A stretch of 34,188 nucleotides of DNA, taken from assembly GCF_900167415.1 (NCBI RefSeq), contig NZ_FUWU01000036.1, forward strand, positions 1 through 34,188. The letters are read 5' to 3'. The stretch is from Fibrobacter intestinalis (lineage in GTDB: Bacteria; Fibrobacterota; Fibrobacteria; Fibrobacterales; Fibrobacteraceae). Numbering within the stretch: the stretch's first letter is position 1; each line of letters begins with the position of its first letter. The notes below the pieces were generated by a model. That model worked only from the letters and a program-made list of their open reading frames with translations. It made no database searches and was not told the DNA's origin. Made by a program: the position numbers and the translations under genes. Of this stretch, positions 22,815 to 30,922 are shown one piece after another.

Positions 22815-24554
22815 TTAAATGATGAAACGAGGGTAGTGCCAGCTGCAATCCTGGGCGGGAGACGGGGGGAAGTTCCGGAAATTCCCGCGGATGCAGAACA
22901 TATTCGGGTGGGAGTCGATGGGCGACAGGGAAATGAGGGAATCCGCATGGGCTTCGAGTTGCGGGAATTCTTTCGTATTGACTGCGGCAATTACTGCGGA
23001 GCCTGTCAGGGCGATCAGAGTTTCCGCTAAAAGGAGCAAAGCCTGTTCGGGTGGGATATTGTTACGCACGGCTTTGGGGTTGTGCAAAATGGCCGACAGG
23101 GAATCGATGATGATGACGCCGTAGTCGTGCAGTTCGAGTTTTTTCGCCCCTTTGACTCTTTTGGCGATGCACTGTGCCATTTCCAGCGGGGAAAGCGCTT
23201 GTCCGCGCAGATTCAGGAAGCCGATTTCGGGAATGGATGCGGAAAGTCCGCGGGAAGCGGCGACGGCAAAAAGCCGCCCGAGTACGGTGGAACGCGAATG
23301 GTTGAAGTTTACCAGCAGAACGTCCGTTTTGTGTGTGGAATGGCCGAGCCAGTCGTCGCCGTAGGAGAGCGAAAGGGCTAGATCCAGCAAGGCGAAAGAT
23401 TTCCCGGATTTGGGAGGCGCTAAAAGCAGCATGAATTCGCCGGCCTGCAAAGCATTATCGACGAAGAGCTTTTCTTTTTTGGGAGCGTCGTCGTTGTCGC
23501 TAGCCAGTTCGATAAGGGGTTTGCCATCGAGACAGAATTCGACCCAGGTCTGCCACGCTTCGAAAGTCTGCGCACCTTGATTCAGTCCGATAAGATATTG
23601 CTGTTTTCCGTTTCGGAGAACTCCGGGCAATCGGACCATTTGCGCTGGGTTGGGAATTCGGTTTTCGACATCAAAGCCCTGCTCTTCCAAAGTCTTGAAC
23701 AGGTATTCGACCCGCTCGTCGTATTCGGCCCGGTTCTTGGCATGGATTTTTATCCACGCCTGCACGGAATTGGCTCCCGTATTGACCAGAGCGGCACAGG
23801 GCAAATTGAGTGCCTTGTAGTAGGCGAGCTGTTTGGCTAGGCTTATCTGGGGGTTATCGACCACGGCGTAGCGATAGCGGAAAGACTCGTCTTCTTCCGA
23901 AGAGCTTTTGACTGCATTGATGGAAACGAGAGCCCCGTCCGGTCCGTCAAGGGCTTTCATGGTTTTCTTGATGCCGTTCGATTGCTCCAAAATGCTTGCG
24001 ACCGTGTTCGTTTCTGCTTTGGGCGTGTTGGACATCTTGTATTCGACGGATTCGTCCGGTTTGAACAGGGCGTCCAGCAGCTTGAGAAAATCCATTCGCC
24101 AATCCGGCGTCGGCCACGGGATATTCAGCGCTTCGGGATCAATTCTGTGATTTTGCAACAGTTCCAGCGCTTTGGCATCAAGTCCCATAGCGAGAACCTG
24201 TTCCAGGGAAATGGAACCTGCAATGATGGGTTGAGCGACTCCTGTTGCGGCAATGGCGGGCATCGCCTGCGTAGAGGGCTGTGCAGCTGAAGCCGCCTGT
24301 TGAGGGGCTTGTGGCGCCGGCTCCCGTTCGCGGGAACGCTTTTCCGCAGCGTAAGCCCGTCGGATAATCGCGTCCGATTCTTCTTCCGAAAGTCCTTCTT
24401 CTTTGGCATGGTCTCCCAGCTGGAAGGTGGCTTCCATGTAAGTCATTCCGACTTGTTCCGCTGCTTCCGCCGCTCGGAAAAGTTCTCCTTTCAGATCTTC
24501 GGAACTAAAATTATTCGATAAGAATTGGTTGATTATCTGCCGAGGTGATTCCAT
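22815..24554 (-). CDS. Degenerate AEP primase-like/RecA ATPase (RepA-like)
   Basis: The 579-residue protein has a helical N-terminus with an Ala/Pro/Gln linker (about 75-110), an archaeo-eukaryotic-primase-like region (about 200-320) and a RecA-type ATPase domain like RepA/AAA_25 hexameric helicases. The ATPase is intact: Walker A APPKSGKS (Lys385) and Walker B VIIIDSLSAI (Asp484). In the primase region the surrounding pattern is kept (LAKQLAYYKALNLPCAALVNTG; NPAQMVRLPGVLR), but the ExD site reads DNP (233-235) and the SxH site reads SVQ, with Gln265 in place of His. Priming activity is therefore doubtful. It is the first gene of a leftward series with a methyltransferase-like gene and envelope genes. 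No other plasmid or phage genes are nearby. No clear ribosome binding site precedes the ATG. Confidence 0.8.
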   Translation of the reverse strand: MESPRQIINQFLSNNFSSEDLKGELFRAAEAAEQVGMTYMEATFQLGDHAKEEGLSEEESDAIIRRAYAAEKRSREREPAPQAPQQAASAAQPSTQAMPAIAATGVAQPIIAGSISLEQVLAMGLDAKALELLQNHRIDPEALNIPWPTPDWRMDFLKLLDALFKPDESVEYKMSNTPKAETNTVASILEQSNGIKKTMKALDGPDGALVSINAVKSSSEEDESFRYRYAVVDNPQISLAKQLAYYKALNLPCAALVNTGANSVQAWIKIHAKNRAEYDERVEYLFKTLEEQGFDVENRIPNPAQMVRLPGVLRNGKQQYLIGLNQGAQTFEAWQTWVEFCLDGKPLIELASDNDDAPKKEKLFVDNALQAGEFMLLLAPPKSGKSFALLDLALSLSYGDDWLGHSTHKTDVLLVNFNHSRSTVLGRLFAVAASRGLSASIPEIGFLNLRGQALSPLEMAQCIAKRVKGAKKLELHDYGVIIIDSLSAILHNPKAVRNNIPPEQALLLLAETLIALTGSAVIAAVNTKEFPQLEAHADSLISLSPIDSHPNMFCIRGNFRNFPPSPAQDCSWHYPRFII

Positions 24555-24636
24555 ATAGGGTAAATATATGTTTTTTGAATGGAAATATTGACAATAAAGG
24601 GAAGACGACCTTTAAAAATTGCTTGGGTGAAGCGCA

Positions 24637-24671
24637 CTAACAACTGATAACTAAGGACTAGTAACTCTGAT
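24637..24671. repeat. Degenerate heptamer array (CTNNNAA-like)
   Basis: Five units with a 7-base period: CTAACAA, CTGATAA, CTAAGGA, CTAGTAA, CTCTGAT. The CT start is invariant and the third to seventh positions vary. Confidence 0.75.
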
Positions 24672-24794
24672 GCGACCGATTTTTTGAAAATGAATTTTTA
24701 GAGGTGGCCGGAAAAGGAATCGCGAAAAGGGGTGTTTATGAATGTAGATTCGCTGGGATTTGAAAATCGACGTAATCATTTGTATGTAAAATTT

Positions 24795-24866
24795 GGAAAT
24801 TATATACAATTCTTTATCAAATACTTGTGTTAAATTTTTTTTAAAACGAGAATTTTCTTTTCGTGA
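24795..24866 (+). repeat. 70-bp interspersed element, copy A
   Basis: This copy starts GGAAATTATATAC and ends in AAAACGAGAATTTTCTTTTCG, where CGAGAA and TTTTCG can pair as a hairpin with one G-U. It matches copy B at 33782-33852 over its full length in the same orientation. Confidence 0.8.
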
Positions 24867-24911
24867 GGATAAACTTTTTTCCAGACGGAACATTTTCTTT
24901 CACAAGGGTAA

Positions 24912-24978
24912 CTCAGTTTTCAGTTTCAACTCCCAACTCCCAACTACCCCCTAGCCACTAATCATTGATCACTAATAC
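24912..24978. repeat. Degenerate heptamer array, second copy
   Basis: Units with a 7-base period run from CTCAGTT through two exact CTCCCAA copies (24930-24943), CTACCCC, CTAGCCA, CTAATCA, TTGATCA and CTAATAC. It is the same type as the array at 24637, more C-rich. Confidence 0.75.
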
Positions 24979-25057
24979 GGGCAAATCGAATGGAATTTTA
25001 TATACAAGCCCAAAATTTTTCCTTTTTTTTCGCCAAAGTGCGACAATTTTTCTAAAT

Positions 25058-26803
25058 ATGGCGCCTATGAATCCTGAAGGCGCAATTATTGTTCAAAGTA
25101 ATCTGGAAATCCTTGTCGAAGTCCACAATCCGCACTACATCGAAGCTCGAGATGCCATCGCTCCGTTTACGGAACTCGTGAAAAGTCCGGAGCATCTGCA
25201 CACTTATCGAATTTCGCACCTTTCTTTGTGGAACGCCGCTTCAACGGGTCTTCGTGCCGAGGATGTCGTCCAGCGTTTGGACGAACAGAGCAAGTATCCT
25301 CTTCCAGAATCCGTCGTGACGGAAATTCAAGAATACATGGGGCGTTACGGATTGCTCCGGCTTTCAAAAGACGAACGGGGGCTTTATCTGGAATCGTCGG
25401 AAGTCGCCTTGTTCAAGGAAGTTTGCAAATTGCCCAATGTCGGCTCTTGTCTTCTTGAATTTGAAGGAAACAATAAGGTTTACGTCGATCCCAATAAGCG
25501 CGGCATTTTGAAAATGACGCTGACCCTGAACGGTTTCCCGGTGGAGGATATCGCCGGCTATGTGTGTGGCGATCCGCTGGCCATAGACCTTCGGGAGAAA
25601 ACCCTCGAAGGAAAACCGCTCGTACTTCGGAACTACCAAAAGGAAGCTTCGGAAATTTTTTACGCTTCGGGATCTGAAAAGGGCGGTTCGGGCGTCATCG
25701 TTTTGCCTTGCGGTTCGGGAAAAACATTGATAGGCATGGCGACGATGGCCTTGATGAAGACCCGCACGCTGATTCTTACGCCGAATATCTCTTCGGCGCG
25801 CCAGTGGATTCGTGAAATTCTGGACAAGACCACTTTAACGCCGGATCAGGTGCGGGAATATTCCGGAGATGTGAAGGAAATCGGTCCAGTTACGGTTGCC
25901 ACCTACCAGATTTTGACGCAGCGGAAACGGGTGAAAAAAACGGAAGAATCCGAAGAGGAAAAGGAAGAAGCCGACAAGCCGCTGGTGAATTTCCCCTTGT
26001 TCAGCGAGCACAAGTGGGGACTGATGATTTACGACGAAGTGCATCTGCTTCCGGCTCCGGTATTCCGTTTCAGTGCCGAAATGCAGGCCACTCGGCGCTT
26101 GGGATTGACGGCGACCCTCGTGCGTGAAGACGGCAAGGAAACCGAAGTCTTTTCCCTTATCGGACCGAAAAAATTTGATTTGCCCTGGAAAGTTCTGGAG
26201 TCTCAGGGATGGATTGCCACGGCGGATTGTTGCGAAATCCGTGTTGTCATGACCCCTGAACTCAAAATGCAATATGCGCTGGCGCAGACTCGGGATAAAA
26301 TCAACATTGCAAGCATGAATTCCCGAAAGGATGATGTGGTGGAAAAACTCATCGAACAATATGACGAGCCGGAAGACCGCATTCTGATTATCGGGCAGTA
26401 TATTGAACAGCTGACGCAGCTTTCCGAAAAGCTGGGGATTCCTTTGATTACGGGCAAAACGCCGAATAAGGAACGCGATAAACTTTACGGACAATTCCGG
26501 GACGGTTCCCTTCGCAACCTGATGGTTTCTAAAGTGGGAAATTTTGCGATAGACCTTCCCGATGCGAGCATTTTGATTCAGATTTCGGGAACTTTCGGCA
26601 GTCGCCAGGAAGAAGCGCAGCGTCTCGGGCGCGTCCTTCGCCCCAAAGCGGATGGCCGTCCGGCGCATTTCTTTTCTTTGGTGACAAAGGATTCCAAGGA
26701 ACAGGAATTTTCCATGAATCGCCAGCTGTTTTTGACGGAACAGGGATACGCGTACAAAATCATGAATTATTCCGGCGGAGAAATTGTGGCGGCGGGAAAA
26801 TGA
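25058..26803 (+). CDS. Bacterial XPB/Rad25-family DNA helicase
   Basis: The 581-residue protein is a superfamily 2 3'-5' helicase of the XPB type, probably in DNA repair or transcription-coupled repair. The N-terminal damage-recognition-like region includes EARDAIAPFTELVKSPEH (about 29-46). Walker A is LPCGSGKT (216-223), the DEAH-box variant DEVH is at 326-329, and the XPB-specific RED motif VREDGK is at 355-360. Motif VI near residue 540 reads QEEAQRLGRVLRP. All are intact. The ATG at 25058 is chosen because bacterial XPB proteins start just before this PxGAIIVQS region; another ATG follows at 25067. The frame is open to 24965 but that part overlaps the heptamer array. A charged Glu/Lys insert lies near residues 290-307. 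Confidence 0.95.
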   Translation: MAPMNPEGAIIVQSNLEILVEVHNPHYIEARDAIAPFTELVKSPEHLHTYRISHLSLWNAASTGLRAEDVVQRLDEQSKYPLPESVVTEIQEYMGRYGLLRLSKDERGLYLESSEVALFKEVCKLPNVGSCLLEFEGNNKVYVDPNKRGILKMTLTLNGFPVEDIAGYVCGDPLAIDLREKTLEGKPLVLRNYQKEASEIFYASGSEKGGSGVIVLPCGSGKTLIGMATMALMKTRTLILTPNISSARQWIREILDKTTLTPDQVREYSGDVKEIGPVTVATYQILTQRKRVKKTEESEEEKEEADKPLVNFPLFSEHKWGLMIYDEVHLLPAPVFRFSAEMQATRRLGLTATLVREDGKETEVFSLIGPKKFDLPWKVLESQGWIATADCCEIRVVMTPELKMQYALAQTRDKINIASMNSRKDDVVEKLIEQYDEPEDRILIIGQYIEQLTQLSEKLGIPLITGKTPNKERDKLYGQFRDGSLRNLMVSKVGNFAIDLPDASILIQISGTFGSRQEEAQRLGRVLRPKADGRPAHFFSLVTKDSKEQEFSMNRQLFLTEQGYAYKIMNYSGGEIVAAGK

Positions 26804-26861
26804 CATCCCATCGTGACATTCCGACGATCCATTCCGCATTTTAAATGAGCAGGGTTCGCTC

Positions 26862-28223
26862 GTGAAAACTTCCGTTTTTTTGTTTGAAAAGCGTTTTTTT
26901 GCCGTGCTTGCAGGGCTCGCTTTGCCGATTGCTTTGCAGGATTTGATCAAATTTTCGCTGGCCTTGGCGGACAACATCATGGTCGGGAGCATTTCGGAAA
27001 CGGCTTTGGGCGCGGTAACGCTGGCGGGGCAGCCGTTCTTTGTCTTTTCGCTTCTATCCTTTGGAATTGCGAGCGGCGGAGGCGTGCTGGTTGCGCAGTA
27101 TTACGGCAAGCACGATGCAGAAAGCATCCAGAAAGTCGTGTCGATGACGATTTCCATCGGCGTTCTTTTTTCGTTTGCGTTCGGGCTTTTGACAACTCTT
27201 TTTCCGCGGACGGTCATGCGGATTTTTACGGATGTCCCTGCTCTGGTGGATATTGGCGCGGACTATTTGCGGATTCAGGGCTTTGCGTATTTCTTTTACG
27301 GTTTTAGCAATACGCTGATTATGCTGATGCGCAGCACAAGGGAAGTCAAAGTCGGATTGATTGTGAATTTGTGCGCATTCGTGCTGAACGTTCTTCTAAA
27401 CTGGATTTTTATTTTCGGACATTTCGGTTTGCCTGCCCTGGGGGTGAAAGGGGCGGCTCTTGGAACGGTGCTTGCTCGTGCCGCGGAATGCGTCGCCATG
27501 ATTTTTTACGTCCGCTTTTTTGAACGGCATTTGAACTTCCGGTTCAAGAAATTGTTTTGCTTTGACCGGATTCTTTTTAAGGATTATCTCCGCTACAGCG
27601 TTCCGGTGGTGATTAACGAAACGGGATGGTCGCTGGGGGTTGCCGCGCAGTCGGTAATTCTCGGGCATTTGAACTCGACGATTGTGACGGCGGCCAGCAT
27701 TGTCGGGACTTTGCAGCAGATGGCGTTGGTCCTTATTTTTGGCGTGGCGGGCGCGTCGGCGCCGATTCTCGGCAATTTTCTCGGCAGCGGAAAAAATCTG
27801 TCGGAAGCCAAACGCTACGCAAACACTCTCCTTTTGGCGGGATTTCTGGTGGGAAGTCTGGCAGCCTTGGCTCTGTTTCTTTTTAAGGAACCGATTTTGG
27901 CCTTATATGCCGTTCCGGAAAATACGGCGAAATTGGCGGACACTTTTATTTGCATCCAGTGTTTCATGATCGTTTTGCAATCCTACACTTCGCCCGCGAT
28001 TGTCGGTATTTTGCGGGCTGGCGGCGATACCGTGTTCACTTCGGTTTTGGATATCGGCAGCCTCTGGGTCTTCTCGATTCCGCTCGGTTATTTGGCGAGC
28101 TTTGTCCTGGACGCTTCGTATCCGATGATTTTTTTAATGCTCCGCGCCGACGAAATGGTGAAGTTGCCCATTTTGATTTGGCGAGTGCAGCGTAAAAAAT
28201 GGATTCGGAATGTCACCCGCTAA
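26862..28223 (+). CDS. MATE-family efflux transporter
   Basis: The 453-residue integral membrane protein has about 12 hydrophobic segments and the MATE hallmarks: LPIALQDLIKFSLALADNIMVG in TM1, the Gly-rich ASGGGVLVAQYYGKHD after TM2, and the repeat of this pattern in the second half (GVAGASAPILGNFLGSGK). MATE proteins export drugs or metabolites using Na+ or H+ gradients. The start is GTG with AGGG 8 bases upstream; an upstream ATG closes after 6 codons. It lies 58 bases after the XPB gene in the same direction. Confidence 0.94.
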   Translation: MKTSVFLFEKRFFAVLAGLALPIALQDLIKFSLALADNIMVGSISETALGAVTLAGQPFFVFSLLSFGIASGGGVLVAQYYGKHDAESIQKVVSMTISIGVLFSFAFGLLTTLFPRTVMRIFTDVPALVDIGADYLRIQGFAYFFYGFSNTLIMLMRSTREVKVGLIVNLCAFVLNVLLNWIFIFGHFGLPALGVKGAALGTVLARAAECVAMIFYVRFFERHLNFRFKKLFCFDRILFKDYLRYSVPVVINETGWSLGVAAQSVILGHLNSTIVTAASIVGTLQQMALVLIFGVAGASAPILGNFLGSGKNLSEAKRYANTLLLAGFLVGSLAALALFLFKEPILALYAVPENTAKLADTFICIQCFMIVLQSYTSPAIVGILRAGGDTVFTSVLDIGSLWVFSIPLGYLASFVLDASYPMIFLMLRADEMVKLPILIWRVQRKKWIRNVTR

Positions 28224-28320
28224 TGCGATAGGCGAAAATTTCTGAAACGAAAAACGGAAATGGGATGAGGATTTGCCTGTTGCAACGGGAAATTGTGGGG
28301 CAAAAAGCAAAAAGGAAAGA

Positions 28321-28355
28321 AAAAAAGCCCGAATTCAGAAGAACCCGGACTTAAG
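28321..28355 (-). terminator. Terminator of the tRNA-Thr gene
   Basis: Directly after the tRNA on the minus strand, AGTCCGGGTTC and GAATTCGGGCT form a hairpin with several G-U pairs around TTCT, followed by a run of T. Confidence 0.85.
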
Positions 28356-28428
28356 AGCCACCCAGCAGATTTGAACTGCCGACCTGCTGATTACGAATCA
28401 GCTGCTCTACCAGCTGAGCTAGAGTGGC
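28356..28428 (-). tRNA. tRNA-Thr (anticodon CGT)
   Basis: The minus strand folds into a 73-base cloverleaf: acceptor GCCACTC pairing with GGGTGGC, D-arm GCTCAGCTGGTAGAGC, anticodon loop TTCGTAA giving CGT, and T-arm with TTCAAAT. It reads codon ACG. CCA is not encoded; the discriminator base is T. Confidence 0.96.
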
Positions 28429-28503
28429 ATCGCGAAAACAAATGTAGTAATAATTTGGAAAAATTTCTATATTTAGCTCAAATTTTTTTTAAGGACCTAA
28501 AAT

Positions 28504-29205
28504 ATGTCGAATAATATGCCGAATAGCGGAACATCTTCCCCGAATTCCGACGTGAAAGAATTTTTTATCCAGCACGGAATCAAGGTGGGCGTGATTCTTT
28601 TGGCGGTAATCCTTGTCGTGGTGGTGATTATCCACATCCAAGGTTCCAAAATCCAGGCGAATGCGGCTCAAGCCGAACTTCTCGGACCGGCTTTGGCTTA
28701 TGAATATACGGGAAAAAAGGACAGCGCACTTGCGAAATACGAGTCTTTGATGCAGTCCAACCAGTTGAAAGGGGAATATCTTGCCAAGGCGGCGCTTTTG
28801 GCGGGCAATATCCGTTTTCAGAATGGCGAGTTTGATGCGGCGGCAATCCTTTACCAGAAGGCTTTGGACAATGCAGGCTCTCTTCCGCTGATTCGTGGCG
28901 GGGCGATGCACGGGCAAGCTGCTGTCGCTATTGAAAAGAAGGATTATGCGGCTGCAGCGGGTCTGCTCGAAAAGTTCGTTTCGGAATTTGGCAAGAGAAC
29001 AGGCGATTTGGAAGACCGTTACGAAAAGCTCGAACCGGCGGATCAGGTCCCGACCGTTGCCGACGCGCTCTGGAAGCTCTCCCTGGTTTACAACGAGATG
29101 GGCTTTTCGGACAAGGCGAAAATTTCCGCTGAAAAATTGCTCAAGATTTATGGCGACGACCCGCTTTACAGCGAACGCGCCAAGAAATTGCTGGCGACTC
29201 TCTGA
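28504..29205 (+). CDS. Membrane-anchored TPR protein (YfgM-like)
   Basis: The 233-residue protein has a short cytoplasmic N-terminus, one membrane segment (about 25-46, VGVILLAVILVVVVII) and a periplasmic region of three to four TPR-like repeats: LLGPALAYEYTGKKDSALAKYES, AALLAGNIRFQNGEFDAAAILYQKAL and HGQAAVAIEKKDYAAAAGLLEKFV, ending with ALWKLSLVYNEMGFSDKAK. This is the layout of YfgM, an ancillary SecYEG/PpiD chaperone-holder. AAGGA precedes the ATG. Role in secretion is inferred from the layout only. Confidence 0.88.
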   Translation: MSNNMPNSGTSSPNSDVKEFFIQHGIKVGVILLAVILVVVVIIHIQGSKIQANAAQAELLGPALAYEYTGKKDSALAKYESLMQSNQLKGEYLAKAALLAGNIRFQNGEFDAAAILYQKALDNAGSLPLIRGGAMHGQAAVAIEKKDYAAAAGLLEKFVSEFGKRTGDLEDRYEKLEPADQVPTVADALWKLSLVYNEMGFSDKAKISAEKLLKIYGDDPLYSERAKKLLATL

Positions 29206-29530
29206 TTTTTTGAACCGCTGAATTTCGGCTCGCCTGATACGGCGGGCTTTTTTTGTTGCAGGATTAAACGGAAGAATCCTTAAAACTTCCTGAAAAAATC
29301 AAGGCCTACAGCTTCTCGATTGCTGAAAAGCGAATGGAAAATTTCAGGATTTTCGGTCGTCGTTTTCTTGGGCTTGGAAGTCCAGGAAATAAAAAATGAC
29401 AAATATGTTTGAAATTTGGGGCGCGAGCGGAAAAAGAAGAGGTGATAGGGAAAATGGGCGCTTTTCGGCGTTCAGGGGGCGCATTTCCGAATTTTAAATT
29501 TTGAAAAATTCTTTTAACTCCGGAGAAATA
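29206..29530. other. Intergenic stretch before the aminotransferase
   Basis: It begins with a terminator, GCTCGCC...GGCGGGC followed by seven T (about 29230-29256), ending the TPR gene. I see nothing else that I can name in the remaining 270 bases. Confidence 0.6.
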
Positions 29531-30766
29531 ATGTCCGATTACATTCAGAATCTTTTCGCAGACCGCATTGGCGGGAAAAATTTTGGCAAGGAAACGGTCC
29601 TATACAAGTTCGAAAAAATCAAGCGGGCGAGACGTGCCGCCGAAGCCGAGCATCCCGAAACGCCGATAATCGACATGGGAGTTGGCGAACCGGACTGGAT
29701 GGCGGATCCGTCGGTGGTGGAACGCTTGGCGGTGGAAGCGCAAAAATACGAGAATCGCGGTTATGCGGACAATGGCATTTTGCCTTTTCAGGAGGCTGCC
29801 GCCGCTTATATGCAAAATGTTTTTGGCGTCTCGGGATTGAATCCGCAAACGGAAATCTGCCACAGCATCGGTTCCAAGCCGGCGTTGGCCATGCTTCCTC
29901 AGGTTTTTATCAATCCGGGGGATGTCGCTATTGTAACGGTTCCCGGCTACGGGGTTCTGGCGACGATGACCCGATTCCTCGGCGGCGAAGCCTATGCGTT
30001 GCCCCTGCTTCCGGAAAATGATTTTCTTCCGGATTTGAACGCAGTTCCGCCGGAAATCGCCAAGCGGGCGAAGCTGCTTTACATCAACTACCCGAACAAT
30101 CCGACGGGTGCGGTCGCCACTCCGGAATTTTTCCAAGAGGTCATCGATTTTGCGAAGAAGAACGAGATCATTGTCGTTTCGGATGCCGCCTATGCCGCTC
30201 TCACTTTTGACGGTTACGCGCCGCTCAGTTTTCTTTCCGTTCCGGGAGCCAAGGATGTCGGCGTTGAAATCCAGTCGCTTTCCAAAGCGTTCAACATGAC
30301 GGGCTGGCGTCTCGGATTTGTTGCTGGAAACGAAAAGGTCGTCAAGGCTTTTGCCTGCATCAAGGACAATAATGATTCCGGGCAATTCAAGGCGATTCAG
30401 TATGCGGGAGCCCAGGCGCTTTCCACGCCGTCGATTACGGAACGCACTGTCGCCAAGTATTCCCGTCGCCACGATTTGCTGGTCAAAACTTTGACCGAAG
30501 TCGGCTTTCGGGTGAAAAAGCCCAAGGGAAGTTTTTATTTGTATGCACAGGCGCCTAAAGGCATCGAGGGCGGAGAAAAGTTCAATACGGCGGAAGATTT
30601 TTCGCAGTGGCTTATTCGGGAAAAACAGATTTCCACGGTTCCTTGGGACGACGCGGGACACTTTATTCGGTTCAGCGTTACCTTTATCGCCGATTCGGAA
30701 GAGGCGGAAATCTCGCTGATGAAAGAAATCGCAAGACGCCTTGCCGGTGTGAAATTCGTCTGGTAA
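29531..30766 (+). CDS. Class I/II aminotransferase, likely LL-diaminopimelate aminotransferase
   Basis: The 411-residue PLP enzyme has the aspartate-aminotransferase fold. Asn189 in YPNNPTG, Asp218 and Tyr221 in SDAAYAAL, the Schiff-base Lys252 in SLSKAFNMTGWRLG, and a C-terminal Arg in IRFSVTF are all present. DMGVGEPDW at about 48-56 and the DNNDSGQF segment near 288 are typical of DapL-type enzymes, which make LL-diaminopimelate for lysine and peptidoglycan in one step. Other class I/II substrates cannot be excluded. GGAG lies 7 bases before the ATG at 29531. It is followed by a terminator, so it is probably monocistronic. Confidence 0.88.
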   Translation: MSDYIQNLFADRIGGKNFGKETVLYKFEKIKRARRAAEAEHPETPIIDMGVGEPDWMADPSVVERLAVEAQKYENRGYADNGILPFQEAAAAYMQNVFGVSGLNPQTEICHSIGSKPALAMLPQVFINPGDVAIVTVPGYGVLATMTRFLGGEAYALPLLPENDFLPDLNAVPPEIAKRAKLLYINYPNNPTGAVATPEFFQEVIDFAKKNEIIVVSDAAYAALTFDGYAPLSFLSVPGAKDVGVEIQSLSKAFNMTGWRLGFVAGNEKVVKAFACIKDNNDSGQFKAIQYAGAQALSTPSITERTVAKYSRRHDLLVKTLTEVGFRVKKPKGSFYLYAQAPKGIEGGEKFNTAEDFSQWLIREKQISTVPWDDAGHFIRFSVTFIADSEEAEISLMKEIARRLAGVKFVW

Positions 30767-30802
30767 AAATCAGAGCGTTTTCCGTTCGTCCGGTGGATGC
30801 AA

Positions 30803-30830
30803 AGAGAGCCGCAAAAAATGCGGCTCTTTT
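30803..30830 (+). terminator. Rho-independent terminator after the aminotransferase
   Basis: AGAGCCGCA and TGCGGCTCT form a perfect 9-pair stem closing an A-rich loop, followed by TTTT. It lies 36 bases after the aminotransferase stop. Confidence 0.9.
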
Positions 30831-30922
30831 CGTGTGATGTTTTGTCGATGGAGAGGTGCTTTAGCAAATTTGCTTGTGGATGCAAAGTTGCTATTGCGCT
30901 TGGTAGTTTGAAAATCCGATTG

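Larger units (their letters stand above)
24555..25057. other. Repeat-rich intergenic region upstream of the XPB gene
   Basis: About 500 bases between divergent genes hold no supported coding sequence. They contain two degenerate heptamer arrays (24637-24671 and 24912-24978) on either side of a copy of the 70-bp interspersed element (24795-24866). A consensus-like promoter TTGACA (24588-24593) - 17 bases - TTTAAA (24611-24616) reads rightward but is 440 bases from the next start. Confidence 0.6.

Noticed and set aside
7944-24554. Prophage or integrated plasmid
   Set aside because: Although two primase-like genes are present, no integrase, capsid, terminase, lysis or att-like sequences are seen, and the neighbours are housekeeping or envelope genes.
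24588-24616. Promoter TTGACA-17-TTTAAA
   Set aside because: Spacing is right, but the next rightward start is 440 bases away and the -10 matches only four of six bases, so it is mentioned but not called.
28293-28514. 73-residue plus-strand frame
   Set aside because: It runs antisense through the tRNA-Thr gene and its terminator, a common false gene call.
29600-30661. 353-residue minus-strand frame
   Set aside because: Antisense shadow of the aminotransferase gene, which has clear motifs and a ribosome binding site.
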